From: Leifsonia poae
GTDB lineage: Bacteria; Actinomycetota; Actinomycetes; Actinomycetales; Microbacteriaceae
Direction of reading: 5' to 3'
NCBI RefSeq assembly: GCF_027921845.1
Contig: NZ_BSEN01000013.1
Span: 173,182-237,181 of the forward strand
DNA length: 64,000 nucleotides
Shown here piece by piece: positions 23,985 to 32,411 of this stretch. Every line of letters starts with the position of its first letter. Position 1 is the first letter of the stretch. The position numbers and the translations under genes are program-made. Under the pieces are notes generated by a model. That model worked only from the letters and a program-made list of their open reading frames with translations. It did not search any database and was not told where the DNA came from.

Positions 23985-26081
23985 ATGAGCGAACGTCTGC
24001 ACTGGGGCAACGGAACGTTGGCGATCGAGTTCGAATGGTCGTCGGAATCCGCTCCCCGCATCGCGGCCGTCGCGTCGTCGTCCGGGCGGCTCGAGATGCC
24101 GGCAGGCCTGCCGCTCATCGACGTCCTCACGGTGTGCCACGGGCACGCTCTGGCGAACGACCGTCTCGTGCACACCGCGATCGGCCACGACGCCAGGTAC
24201 ATCGCGCACAGCGAAGAGGTGGAAGGCGGCGCCCGCACGCTCCGCCTCTCCGTCGGGCACGCTGCGACCGGCATCACGGCGACCATCGCGCTCACGCTCT
24301 TCGATGGGCTCGCGGCGCTGCGGTCGAGCATCACGGTGACCAACGGCGGCTCCGACGAGATCGTGCTGCGTTCCATCCCTTCGCTCTCGTTGTACCTCGG
24401 GGGCGGCGCCGACAGTGACATCCGCGACTGGACGGTGCACCACGCCCTCAGCGACTGGCTGGGGGAGGGCCGCTGGATGAGCGAGCCGCTCGGCGGCATC
24501 CGGTTCCCCCGGCTGGAGCAGCACCTCACCAACCACAATCCGCGCGGGGAGTTCTCGGTGACCTCCAGCGGCACGTGGTCGACGGGGAAGCACCTGCCGA
24601 TCGCGGCCGTCACCTCCGAGCGCCTCGGCGCGGCCTGGGCCTGGCAGATCGAGCACAACGGCCCCTGGCGCTGGGAGATCGGGGAGGACACCGCGAGCGG
24701 CTACCTCGCTCTCTCGGGCCCGACGGACACGGATCACCAGTGGGTGGTCGTGCTCCACCCCGGCGAGCAGTTCACCACGGTGCCCGTGACGATCGCCATC
24801 GCCTCCGACTTCACCGGCGCGATCGCCGAGCTCACTGCCTACCGCAGGGCCGTCCGCCGGCCGCACCCGGACAACACGGCGATGCCCGTCGTCTTCAACG
24901 ACTACATGAACACCCTCAACGGCGACCCGACGACCGAGAAGCTGCTGCCGCTGATCGACGCAGCGGCCGGCGCCGGCGCAGAGATCTTCTGCATCGACGC
25001 CGGTTGGTACGACGACAGCGGCGACTGGTGGGACAGCGTCGGCGAGTGGCGCCCCTCGACGACGCGCTTCCCCGGCGGACTCGGCGAGGTCATCGACCAC
25101 ATCACGCGAGCCGGGATGACCCCTGGCCTCTGGCTCGAACCCGAGGTGATCGGCGTGAACAGCCCGGCGGCGCTCACACTGCCGGACGACGCGTTCCTGC
25201 AGCGCAACGGCAAGCGGGTCGTCGAGCATCACCGCTACCATCTCGACCTTCGACACCCGGCGGCGGTGGCGCACCTCGACGAGGTCGTCGACCGGCTGGT
25301 GAACGACTTCGGCGTCGGGTTCTTCAAACTCGACTACAACATCAACCCCGGGCCCGGCACCGACCGTGATGCCGACAGCGTGGGAGCGGGACTCCTCGAA
25401 CACAACAGGGCCCACCTCGCGTGGCTCGACGGGGTGCTCGAGCGCCACCCCGACCTGGTGCTGGAGAATTGCGGCTCCGGCGCGATGCGGTCGGACTTCG
25501 CGATGCTGTCGCGACTGCAGATGCAGTCGACCTCCGACCAGCAGGACTTCCTCAAATACCCGCCGATCGCGGCGGCCGCCCCTGCGGCGATGCTGCCGGA
25601 GCAGGCCGCGAGCTGGGCATATCCCCAGCCCGAGATGTCGGCGGAGGAGGTGGCGTTCTGTCTCGCGACCGGGCTGCTCGGACGGTTCTACGTGTCGGGC
25701 TACCTCAACCGGATGAACGAGGGACAGCTCGGGCTCGTGCAGGAGGCCGTGGCCACCGCCAAGCGCCTTGCCCCCGAGCTCGTCGCCTCGACCCCGTTCT
25801 GGCCGGCGGGCATCCCGACCTGGGAGGGCCCGTGGACCGCACTCGGCCTCGCCACGCCCGGCTCGCGCCTCATCACCGTCTGGAATCGAGACGCGGCCGA
25901 CTCGGTCACCACCCTCCACCTCCCCGGCCTCGCCTCTTCGCAGGTGACGGTCGGCACCATCTTCCCGAGCTCCCTACCTGAGTGGACAACCCACTGGGAC
26001 TCGGAAGCCGGAACACTCCGCGTGACCAACCCGACCGGACAGGTCGGTGCGCGTGTGTTCCGCGTCGATGCCGCCGAATGA
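23985..26081 (+). CDS. Alpha-galactosidase, glycoside hydrolase family 36
   Basis: The 698-residue enzyme cleaves terminal alpha-galactosyl residues. It has the GH36 order: an N-terminal beta-sandwich (about 1-275), then a TIM barrel with FCIDAGWYDD, GLWLEPEVIG, FFKLDYN (nucleophile Asp450) and ENCGSGAMRSDFAML (acid/base Asp504), and a C-terminal beta domain. No signal peptide is present, so it works in the cytoplasm on imported oligosaccharides. The ATG at 23985 has GAAGAGG just upstream. It is the first gene of a run with the ABC importer at 26158-29359. Confidence 0.92.
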   Translation: MSERLHWGNGTLAIEFEWSSESAPRIAAVASSSGRLEMPAGLPLIDVLTVCHGHALANDRLVHTAIGHDARYIAHSEEVEGGARTLRLSVGHAATGITATIALTLFDGLAALRSSITVTNGGSDEIVLRSIPSLSLYLGGGADSDIRDWTVHHALSDWLGEGRWMSEPLGGIRFPRLEQHLTNHNPRGEFSVTSSGTWSTGKHLPIAAVTSERLGAAWAWQIEHNGPWRWEIGEDTASGYLALSGPTDTDHQWVVVLHPGEQFTTVPVTIAIASDFTGAIAELTAYRRAVRRPHPDNTAMPVVFNDYMNTLNGDPTTEKLLPLIDAAAGAGAEIFCIDAGWYDDSGDWWDSVGEWRPSTTRFPGGLGEVIDHITRAGMTPGLWLEPEVIGVNSPAALTLPDDAFLQRNGKRVVEHHRYHLDLRHPAAVAHLDEVVDRLVNDFGVGFFKLDYNINPGPGTDRDADSVGAGLLEHNRAHLAWLDGVLERHPDLVLENCGSGAMRSDFAMLSRLQMQSTSDQQDFLKYPPIAAAAPAAMLPEQAASWAYPQPEMSAEEVAFCLATGLLGRFYVSGYLNRMNEGQLGLVQEAVATAKRLAPELVASTPFWPAGIPTWEGPWTALGLATPGSRLITVWNRDAADSVTTLHLPGLASSQVTVGTIFPSSLPEWTTHWDSEAGTLRVTNPTGQVGARVFRVDAAE

Positions 26082-26115
26082 TGACGGCCGTGACAGCCCC
26101 TGCAACAAGAACCCA

Positions 26116-26137
26116 GTAGCGTCTGAGAGCGCTACGT
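26116..26137. promoter_or_regulatory. Degenerate LacI-type operator upstream of the sugar importer
   Basis: GTAGCG (26116-26121) and CGCTAC (26130-26135) form an inverted repeat, and TGAGAGCGCTACGT (26124-26137) matches 12 of 14 positions of the TGNNANCGNTNNCA consensus. It lies 20-40 bases before the binding-protein start, so the importer may have its own regulated promoter as well as read-through from the alpha-galactosidase gene. I do not see clear -35 and -10 boxes. Confidence 0.45.
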
Positions 26138-26157
26138 CACACAAGGAGAGCAGTTCA

Positions 26158-27471
26158 ATGAAGATCGCTTGGAAAGGCGCCGCGGTCGTCGCGGCCGCGG
26201 CAGCGCTCATCCTCAGCGGATGCAGCGACCCCGGCGCCGGCGGAGACGCGAGCGGTACCGCGTCGTGGCCGGCTCAGGACACGAAGCTCGATGGCGTCAG
26301 CCTCACCATCTGGGCCGCCCAGAACTCGAACAAGACGGCGGACAGCGTCATCTCCGGCTTCGAGAAGCTGACCGGCGCCAGCGTCAAGGTCGTCACCATC
26401 CCCGACCCGTACGAACAGGGTGTGCAGACCAAGGTCGCCACCGGTGACAAGCCCGACCTCGCGTTCTGGCAGCCCACCGCGTCGGAGCTCACGGCGCTCA
26501 ACGCCACCCAGAACCTGCAGTCGCTCGAAGGGGCGCCCTGGGTCGGCGACTACACCGGCAACCTCGGCGACATGACGGGCATCCTCGACAAGACGCGCTA
26601 CGCCGCGCTGGTCACCACCCCCGCCGTCATCGGCGTGTACTACAACAAGGACGTCTTCGCGGCGAACGGCATCACCGCCACCCCGAAGAACTGGGACGAG
26701 TTCATCGGCCTCGCGAAGCAGCTCAAAGCCAAGGGCGTCGACCCGTTCTACGAGATGGGCGGCGACAAGTGGGCGACGCAGTGGTGGGTGCAGGCCCAGC
26801 TCGCCGACGCCGCCAAGGACGGACTCTGGACGAAGGTGAACGAGAACAAGGAGAAGTTCACCGATCCGACCATCCAGGGCGCGATCGACAACTACAGCGC
26901 CCTCATCAAGGACGGCCTCTTCAACGCCGACATCAAGACCGCCACATTCGTCGACCAGGGCAAGGCGCTGCTCGACGGCAAGGCCGCCATGGCGATGCAG
27001 GTGAACTCGTTCTTCGGCGAGCTCCAGGCGACGTCGAACACGGCCGAGCTCGACAAGAAGATCGGCTTCTTCCCGATCTCGCCGAAGGGCAACGTCGGCA
27101 CGTTCATCCCGGACCAGTCGAACGCGCTGGTGGCCTTCAAGAGCGGTGACAGCAAGAAGGAGGCGGCGGCGCGTCAGTTCCTCTCCTACTGGCTCGGCGA
27201 CGGCTACAAGGACTTCGTGAAGGCGCAGTCGACCGTCTCGCTCATCAAGGGCGTCGACACGCCGTCCGATGTGCCCCAGGCGCTGAAGGATGTCGCGGCC
27301 TCCCTCGACGGCTCCGTCGGCTCGATGCAGGCCCTCGCCGTCGCGAACCCCGACCTGTACCTGAACCTGGCCGACATGATCCAGGGCACCAAGACCACCG
27401 TCCAGGTCGCCCAGACCACCCAGGCGCAGTTCGCACAGCTCGCCAAAGCACAGGGAGTGACGGGCTTCTGA
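26158..27471 (+). CDS. ABC transporter sugar-binding lipoprotein (extracellular solute-binding protein family 1)
   Basis: The start is the ATG at 26158 with AAGGAG at 26143-26148; the open frame from 26047 lacks such a site. The 437-residue product has a lipoprotein signal with LSGC and Cys22 as the lipidated residue, then a family 1 solute-binding fold (LTIWAAQNSNKTADSVISGFE, KPDLAFWQPTAS, PAVIGVYYNKDVF, KAAMAMQVNSFF). It would catch oligosaccharides outside the membrane and pass them to the permeases next door. The alpha-galactosidase upstream points to alpha-galactosides as substrates. Confidence 0.9.
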   Translation: MKIAWKGAAVVAAAAALILSGCSDPGAGGDASGTASWPAQDTKLDGVSLTIWAAQNSNKTADSVISGFEKLTGASVKVVTIPDPYEQGVQTKVATGDKPDLAFWQPTASELTALNATQNLQSLEGAPWVGDYTGNLGDMTGILDKTRYAALVTTPAVIGVYYNKDVFAANGITATPKNWDEFIGLAKQLKAKGVDPFYEMGGDKWATQWWVQAQLADAAKDGLWTKVNENKEKFTDPTIQGAIDNYSALIKDGLFNADIKTATFVDQGKALLDGKAAMAMQVNSFFGELQATSNTAELDKKIGFFPISPKGNVGTFIPDQSNALVAFKSGDSKKEAAARQFLSYWLGDGYKDFVKAQSTVSLIKGVDTPSDVPQALKDVAASLDGSVGSMQALAVANPDLYLNLADMIQGTKTTVQVAQTTQAQFAQLAKAQGVTGF

Positions 27472-27478
27472 TCCCGTC

Positions 27479-27513
27479 GCGATGGGCGGCGGACCTGCTC
27501 CGCCGCCCATCGC
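27479..27513 (+). terminator. Perfect hairpin between binding-protein and permease genes
   Basis: The arms 27479-27493 and 27499-27513 are a perfect 15-base inverted repeat with a 5-base loop, starting 7 bases after the binding-protein stop. There is no T-tract. A stem here is typical of importer operons in which it protects the 5' message or ends part of the transcripts, so that binding protein is made in excess over permease. Confidence 0.65.
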
Positions 27514-27533
27514 AGCACAGAAAGGCAAACCCG

Positions 27534-28475
27534 ATGACAGCACAGCTCACGCGTCCCGTCGCTCCGCCGGCGCGGCCGAGGGTGAAGGCAGAGCGGCCGT
27601 TCCGGCCGAGGCGCAGGCAGGACCATCCCGCGTGGTTCCTGATCCCCGCGCTGGTGATCCTCGTCGTCTTCTTCTTCGTGCCGACGATCTTCAACTTCGT
27701 CTACGCGTTCACCAACTGGTCGAGCTTCCACAGCTCCATCGGCTTCGTCGGGTTCGACAACTTCTTCTCGCTCTTCACCAACGGCAGCCTGCTGGCCGAC
27801 CTGCGGATCACCCTGATCTACGCGGTGCTGGTCGCGATCTTCCAGAATCTCTTCGGACTCGCGCTCGCCCTGATCCTCGAGCGCGACACCGCTGTCAACA
27901 GGTTCGCGCGTGTGGCGTTCTTCGTGCCCGTGGTGATGAGCGCTCTCGCGGTCGGCTACATCTTCCAGGCGCTGCTCAAGCCTGAGGGCGGCCTCAACCA
28001 GATCCTCAGCTTCTTCACCGGCCAGCACGTCTCGGTCGCCTGGCTCGGCAGCACGACCTGGACGATCGTCGTGGTCGCGCTCATCCACGCCTGGAAGTGG
28101 ATGGGGCTGTCGATGCTCATCTATCTCGCCGGGCTCAAGACCATCAACGAGGACATCCTCGAGGCCGCCCGACTCGACGGCTCCGGATGGTGGACCACGT
28201 TCCGCAGCATACGGTTCCCGCTGCTCGCCCCTGCGGTCACCTTCAATGTGGCGACCGCGCTGCTCGGCTCTATGAACGGCTTCGACATCGTGCAGGCCAC
28301 CACCGGCGGCGGCCCGGGCGGCACCACCGAGCTGCTGAACATCTTCATCTTCCGCACCTTCGGCCAGGGCCTCTTCGCCCAGGCCACCACGATGAGCCTC
28401 GCCCTGTTCCTGATGGTGACGATCCTCGCCTTCCCCGTCATCCGCGTCCTCCGCAAGAGAGAAGAAGTCCTGTGA
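27534..28475 (+). CDS. ABC sugar transporter permease (MalF-type)
   Basis: The 313-residue protein has six predicted membrane helices after a basic N-terminus, starting with FLIPALVILVVFFFVPTIF. The cytoplasmic EAA loop reads EAARLDGSGWWTTFRSIRFPLL, the site that docks the ATPase. The family is the binding-protein-dependent permease group for carbohydrates. It overlaps the second permease by 4 bases (GTGA). No ATPase gene is in this cluster; a shared MsiK-type ATPase elsewhere probably powers it, as is common in actinobacteria. Confidence 0.92.
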   Translation: MTAQLTRPVAPPARPRVKAERPFRPRRRQDHPAWFLIPALVILVVFFFVPTIFNFVYAFTNWSSFHSSIGFVGFDNFFSLFTNGSLLADLRITLIYAVLVAIFQNLFGLALALILERDTAVNRFARVAFFVPVVMSALAVGYIFQALLKPEGGLNQILSFFTGQHVSVAWLGSTTWTIVVVALIHAWKWMGLSMLIYLAGLKTINEDILEAARLDGSGWWTTFRSIRFPLLAPAVTFNVATALLGSMNGFDIVQATTGGGPGGTTELLNIFIFRTFGQGLFAQATTMSLALFLMVTILAFPVIRVLRKREEVL

Positions 28476-29359
28476 CCGCCGTCAGCACTCCGCGCAGCAC
28501 CGCGCCCGCGCCGACCCGGCCCTCGCGCCGGCGCGGTTCCCGCAAGCCCACCCGGTTCATCCAGCCGATCGTCGCGATCCTGCTCGTCGTGCTCCTGCTC
28601 GGTGTGCCGTTCTGGCTCGTGGTCGTCACGGCGGGCAAGGACCAGGCCGAGGCGCTCAACCCGAGTCTCGCCCTCCCGACGGACTGGCAGCTCTTCCAGA
28701 ACTTCGCAACCGTGCTCGACCAGGGCCGGATGATCCCCGCCTTCTTCGGAAGCCTGCTGATCATGGTGCCATCGGTCGCCGGTGTGCTCATCCTGGGCGC
28801 GATGGCGTCGTGGATCCTCGGCCGGCGTCGCAGCAAGCCGATCTCGTTCCTCTACGCCCTGGCGATCAGCGGCATCGTGCTGCCGCCGGCGGTGGTCACG
28901 ATCGTGCTGCTGCTGCGTCAGCTCGGACTCGCGGGCACGGCCGTCGGCATGATCGGCGTCTACATGGGGATGTACCTGTCGACGGTGATCTTCTTCGTCA
29001 CCGGCTTCGTGCGCACCATCCCGGTCGAGCTCGAGGAGGCGGCGCGGGTCGACGGGGCGGGGCCCGTCAAAGTGTTCTTCCGCATCATCCTGCCGTTGCT
29101 CGGTCCCACGCTGTCGACCGCGACCATCCTGATCTGCCTCTACATCTGGAACGACGTCTTCTACGCGCTGTTCGTGATCGGCGGACGCCTCGACACGCTG
29201 CCCCTGAACCTCTACCAGGTGGCGAGTTCCGGGCTCTACCTGCAGAACTGGCACCTGATCTTCGCCTACATCATCCTGATGAGCCTCCCGCTGCTCATCA
29301 CCTTCGCCGTGATGCAGCGCAAGATCATCTCCGGCATCACGAGCGGCGCGGTGAAGTGA
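28472..29359 (+). CDS. ABC sugar transporter permease (MalG-type)
   Basis: The start is the GTG at 28472, giving 295 residues; the open frame from 28097 is read-through of the first permease. It has about six membrane helices (first PIVAILLVVLLLGVPFWLVV) and the EAA loop EEAARVDGAGPVKVFFRIILPLL. The C-terminal QRKIISGITSGAVK is the usual end of MalG-like permeases. It forms the importer channel with the preceding permease. Confidence 0.92.
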   Translation: MTAVSTPRSTAPAPTRPSRRRGSRKPTRFIQPIVAILLVVLLLGVPFWLVVVTAGKDQAEALNPSLALPTDWQLFQNFATVLDQGRMIPAFFGSLLIMVPSVAGVLILGAMASWILGRRRSKPISFLYALAISGIVLPPAVVTIVLLLRQLGLAGTAVGMIGVYMGMYLSTVIFFVTGFVRTIPVELEEAARVDGAGPVKVFFRIILPLLGPTLSTATILICLYIWNDVFYALFVIGGRLDTLPLNLYQVASSGLYLQNWHLIFAYIILMSLPLLITFAVMQRKIISGITSGAVK

Positions 29360-29399
29360 CGGGAGCGCGCGGCGCGACGCGTTCGATGGGCGCGTCGAT

Positions 29400-30422
29400 A
29401 TGCTGAGGGCGATGTCCACCACTGCGCCCAAACCCCCGGTCATCGGGGATGTCGCACGCGAGGCCGGCGTGTCCGTTCCGACCGTCTCGCGTGTGCTCAC
29501 GGGTGCTGCGCGGGTCTCGGAGGAGAAGCGCGAACGCGTGCTGCAGGCGATCGAGAAGCTCGACTTCCGGCCGTCGGTGATGGCGCGCGCGCTCGTCGCC
29601 CGCCAGCCGAAGCTGATCGCGGTGCTCGCGGGCAACACCTCGCAGTACGGCTATGCGGAGACGATCCGCGGTGTCGAGGAGAGCGCGCGGGCGGCGGGGT
29701 TCACGGTGACGATCACCGTGGTCGAGTCCGCCGAGGAGGAGACGGTCGACCGGGCCGTCTCGCTGGTGGTCAACCAGCCGATCGCCGGCATCGTCGTGCT
29801 CAAGTTCGACCCGCCCGGCGTCGCTGTGCTGCACCGCCTCCCCAAATCGATACCGGCGGTGTCGATCTCGGGCATCCGCGAGACGGGCGTGCCGCAGGCG
29901 GTGCTCAACGAAGCGGATGCCGCCCAGGAACTCGTGGAGTATCTGCTCGGCCTCGGGCATTCGACCGTGCACCACGTGCGCGTGCCGCCCTCGCGCAAAG
30001 AGGACGGACGCACCACCGGCTGGCGCCGCGCTCTCGCCGAGGCGGGCGCTCCGGTGCCGGAGCCGATCGACGCCACCTGGGAGCCGGAGTCCGGCCGCGC
30101 GATCGGTGTCGAACTCGCCGCCCGCTCCGACGTGACGGCGGTCTTCTGCGGCAACGACGAGATCGCGATGGGCGTGATCCGCGGCCTGCGCGAGGGAGGC
30201 CGTTCGGTGCCGGAGGACGTCAGCGTGGTCGGCTTCGACGACCATCCACTGGCCCGGATGTGGACGCCACCGCTCACCACGGTCGACCAGGACTTCGCGG
30301 GGCTCGGTTCCCGCGCCTATGGGCTGCTCGAGGGGCTGATGGCGGGGCGCAGGGTGCGCAAGTTCTCGTCGGAGCGGCCGCCGATCGTCATCCGCGAGAG
30401 CGCGGCGCCGCCCCGCCGCTGA
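29400..30422 (+). CDS. LacI-family transcriptional regulator
   Basis: The 340-residue protein has the N-terminal LacI helix-turn-helix IGDVAREAGVSVPTVSRVLTG, a hinge with SVMARALVARQ, and a periplasmic-binding-type sensor domain ending in VSVVGFDDHPLARMWTPPLTTVDQ. It closes the sugar regulon and probably represses the hydrolase, alpha-galactosidase and importer through the TGNNANCGNTNNCA sites. The ATG at 29400 has no ribosome site; the ATG at 29412 with GAGGG just before it is a possible alternative. An inverted repeat CGACGCG/CGCGTCG (29375-29397) lies just upstream. Confidence 0.9.
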   Translation: MLRAMSTTAPKPPVIGDVAREAGVSVPTVSRVLTGAARVSEEKRERVLQAIEKLDFRPSVMARALVARQPKLIAVLAGNTSQYGYAETIRGVEESARAAGFTVTITVVESAEEETVDRAVSLVVNQPIAGIVVLKFDPPGVAVLHRLPKSIPAVSISGIRETGVPQAVLNEADAAQELVEYLLGLGHSTVHHVRVPPSRKEDGRTTGWRRALAEAGAPVPEPIDATWEPESGRAIGVELAARSDVTAVFCGNDEIAMGVIRGLREGGRSVPEDVSVVGFDDHPLARMWTPPLTTVDQDFAGLGSRAYGLLEGLMAGRRVRKFSSERPPIVIRESAAPPRR

Positions 30423-30498
30423 CGGCTGCACGCGCGAACGCCGCCGCCGCCGAACGCGACGGATGCGCGGCGGGCGCGACCGGGCGTACGGTGATGCG

Positions 30499-31983
30499 AT
30501 GACGACCGAGCGTGTCGACATCGCCGTGATCGGCGCCGGCTTCGCGGGGATCGGTGCCGCGTGGCAGCTGATCGCCCACGGCTACGACGACTTCGCCGTG
30601 CTCGAACGCGGAGACGAGGTCGGGGGCACGTGGCGCGACAACACCTACCCGGGCGCGGCGTGCGACATCCGGAGCGATCTCTACTCGTTCTCGTTCGCCC
30701 CGAATCCCGGGTGGAGCACCGCCTACGGGCAGCAGCCCGAGATCCTCGCCTACCTGGTGCGCGTCTCGCGGCAGCACGGCATCCGGGACCACATCCGGTT
30801 CGGCACCGAGCTGCAGAGCGCGACGTGGGACGGGGATGCCGGGCGCTGGCTCCTCGAGACCTCGCGAGGCGCGATGTCGGCGCGCGTGCTGATCTCGGGC
30901 CACGGGCTGCTCGTCGACCCGCATCGTCCCGCGATCGACGGGCTGGACTCGTTCGGCGGGCCCGTCTTCCACTCGTCGCAGTGGGACCACTCGGTCGACC
31001 TGGCGGGCAAGCGGGTCGCCGTCATCGGGACCGGCGCATCCGCGATCCAGATCGTCCCGGCGATCCAGCCGGAGGTCGGGCGCCTCCTGGTCTTCCAGCG
31101 CACCCCGCCGTGGATCGTCTCCCGTCGCGACCACCGCACCAGCAGCCTCCGGCGCCGGCTGTTCGCCGGCGTCCCCGCGGTGCAGCGCGCCGTGCGCTCG
31201 CTCATCTTCGCCGAGTACGACGCGCGCTGGCTGGGCTTCGTGCATCCGCGGGTCGGTGCGGTGGTCGAGCGGCTGTCCACGCGGCACCGCGACGCGCAGG
31301 TGCGCGACCCCGGTCTGCGCGCACGGCTGACCCCCGACTACCGGATCGGCTGCAAACGGGTGCTCGTCTCCGACGACTACTACCCGGCCATCCAGCGCGA
31401 GAACGTGGACTACATCGACGACCCGATCGAGCGGATCGAGCCGCACGCCGTCGTCACCGCGGACGGGCGACGCCATCCGGTCGATGTGCTCGTTCTGGCC
31501 ACCGGGTTCGACGCGACCCGGCCGCGGATCGCCGACCGCATCGTCGGAGCGCACGGCGAGACCCTGGCCCACGCCTGGCGAGACGGCATGTTCGCCCTCC
31601 ACGCGGCCACGGTGCCCGCCTTCCCGAACCTGTTCTTCCTGCACGGACCCAACGCGGCCCTCTCCCACAACAGCGTCGTGGTGATGATCGAGGCCCAGGT
31701 CCGTTACGCGATCGACGCCCTCGACCGGATGGGCGGAGCCGGCGTCGACGCGGTCGCCGAGCCGACGCAAGACGCGATGGCACGGTACGAGAGCGGGCTG
31801 CAGCGGGCACTCGCGAAGGGCGTCTGGACGCGCGGCGGCTGCACGAGCTTCTACCTCGATGCGAACGGCCGCAACACCGTGATCTGGCCGCGCAGCGCCA
31901 TCGCCTTCCGGAGGTCCGTGCGCCGGTTCGACCCGGGGGAGTACACGATCACGCGAGCAGCAGGCCCGGCGCGCGTACCATGA
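30499..31983 (+). CDS. Flavin-containing monooxygenase, Baeyer-Villiger type
   Basis: I choose the ATG at 30499 (494 residues), which puts the FAD-binding GAGFAG at 12-17; the frame is open from 30463. A second nucleotide-binding site (IGTGASAIQ, about 176-184) binds NADPH. Between them FGGPVFHSSQWD (152-163) matches the Baeyer-Villiger fingerprint FxGxxxHxxxW[PD]. These enzymes insert oxygen next to a ketone to form an ester or lactone. The substrate cannot be told from sequence. No ribosome site is obvious. The next gene overlaps by 4 bases. Confidence 0.85.
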   Translation: MTTERVDIAVIGAGFAGIGAAWQLIAHGYDDFAVLERGDEVGGTWRDNTYPGAACDIRSDLYSFSFAPNPGWSTAYGQQPEILAYLVRVSRQHGIRDHIRFGTELQSATWDGDAGRWLLETSRGAMSARVLISGHGLLVDPHRPAIDGLDSFGGPVFHSSQWDHSVDLAGKRVAVIGTGASAIQIVPAIQPEVGRLLVFQRTPPWIVSRRDHRTSSLRRRLFAGVPAVQRAVRSLIFAEYDARWLGFVHPRVGAVVERLSTRHRDAQVRDPGLRARLTPDYRIGCKRVLVSDDYYPAIQRENVDYIDDPIERIEPHAVVTADGRRHPVDVLVLATGFDATRPRIADRIVGAHGETLAHAWRDGMFALHAATVPAFPNLFFLHGPNAALSHNSVVVMIEAQVRYAIDALDRMGGAGVDAVAEPTQDAMARYESGLQRALAKGVWTRGGCTSFYLDANGRNTVIWPRSAIAFRRSVRRFDPGEYTITRAAGPARVP

Positions 31984-32375
31984 CGCGCATGGCTGACCCC
32001 GTCGTGCATTTCGAGATCATCGGACCCGACCCCGCCGCGCTCCGGAGCTTCTACTCCGGGCTCTTCGGGTGGGACGCGCCGCCCGGAGCATCCGTCGCGC
32101 CCGAGATCTCGGACACCGACCAGTATTCGTTCATCGACGCGATCCCCACCGGCGACAGCTCGGGCATCCCGGGCGGCATCGGGGGAGGAGCGCAGTCAGC
32201 GGCACGGGCGACGTTCTACGTCGGCGTGCCCGACGTGGAACGGGCGCTGGCCGAGGCCGAGCGACTGGGCGGAACGCGCATCCTGGGGCCTGTGCGCAAC
32301 GAGGGCGGCGGTGTCACCGTCGGGCATTTCCGCGATCCGGCGGGAAACCTGATCGGCGTCGCCGGCCCGCGCTAG
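31980..32375 (+). CDS. VOC (glyoxalase/bleomycin resistance) family protein
   Basis: The ATG at 31980 overlaps the monooxygenase stop; the ATG at 31989 is an alternative. The 131-residue product has the vicinal-oxygen-chelate layout: VVHFEIIGPDPAALRSFYSGLFGW, then FYVGVPDVERALAEAERLGG, and GHFRDPAGNLIGVAGP. One beta-alpha-beta-beta-beta module pair fits a single VOC domain. Coupling to the monooxygenase suggests a linked catabolic or detoxifying step, but the reaction is unknown. Confidence 0.8.
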   Translation: MTRMADPVVHFEIIGPDPAALRSFYSGLFGWDAPPGASVAPEISDTDQYSFIDAIPTGDSSGIPGGIGGGAQSAARATFYVGVPDVERALAEAERLGGTRILGPVRNEGGGVTVGHFRDPAGNLIGVAGPR

Positions 32376-32411
32376 GCGACCACGCGCGCGCCGGCCGCCG
32401 CCGTCCGCGCG

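Noticed and set aside
30423-30498. A terminator or promoter in the gap between LacI and the monooxygenase
   Set aside because: I found no convincing stem, -35 or ribosome site; only GC-rich sequence is visible.
32376-32411. A terminator between the convergent VOC and lipoprotein genes
   Set aside because: The 36-base gap is GC-rich but has no clear inverted repeat.
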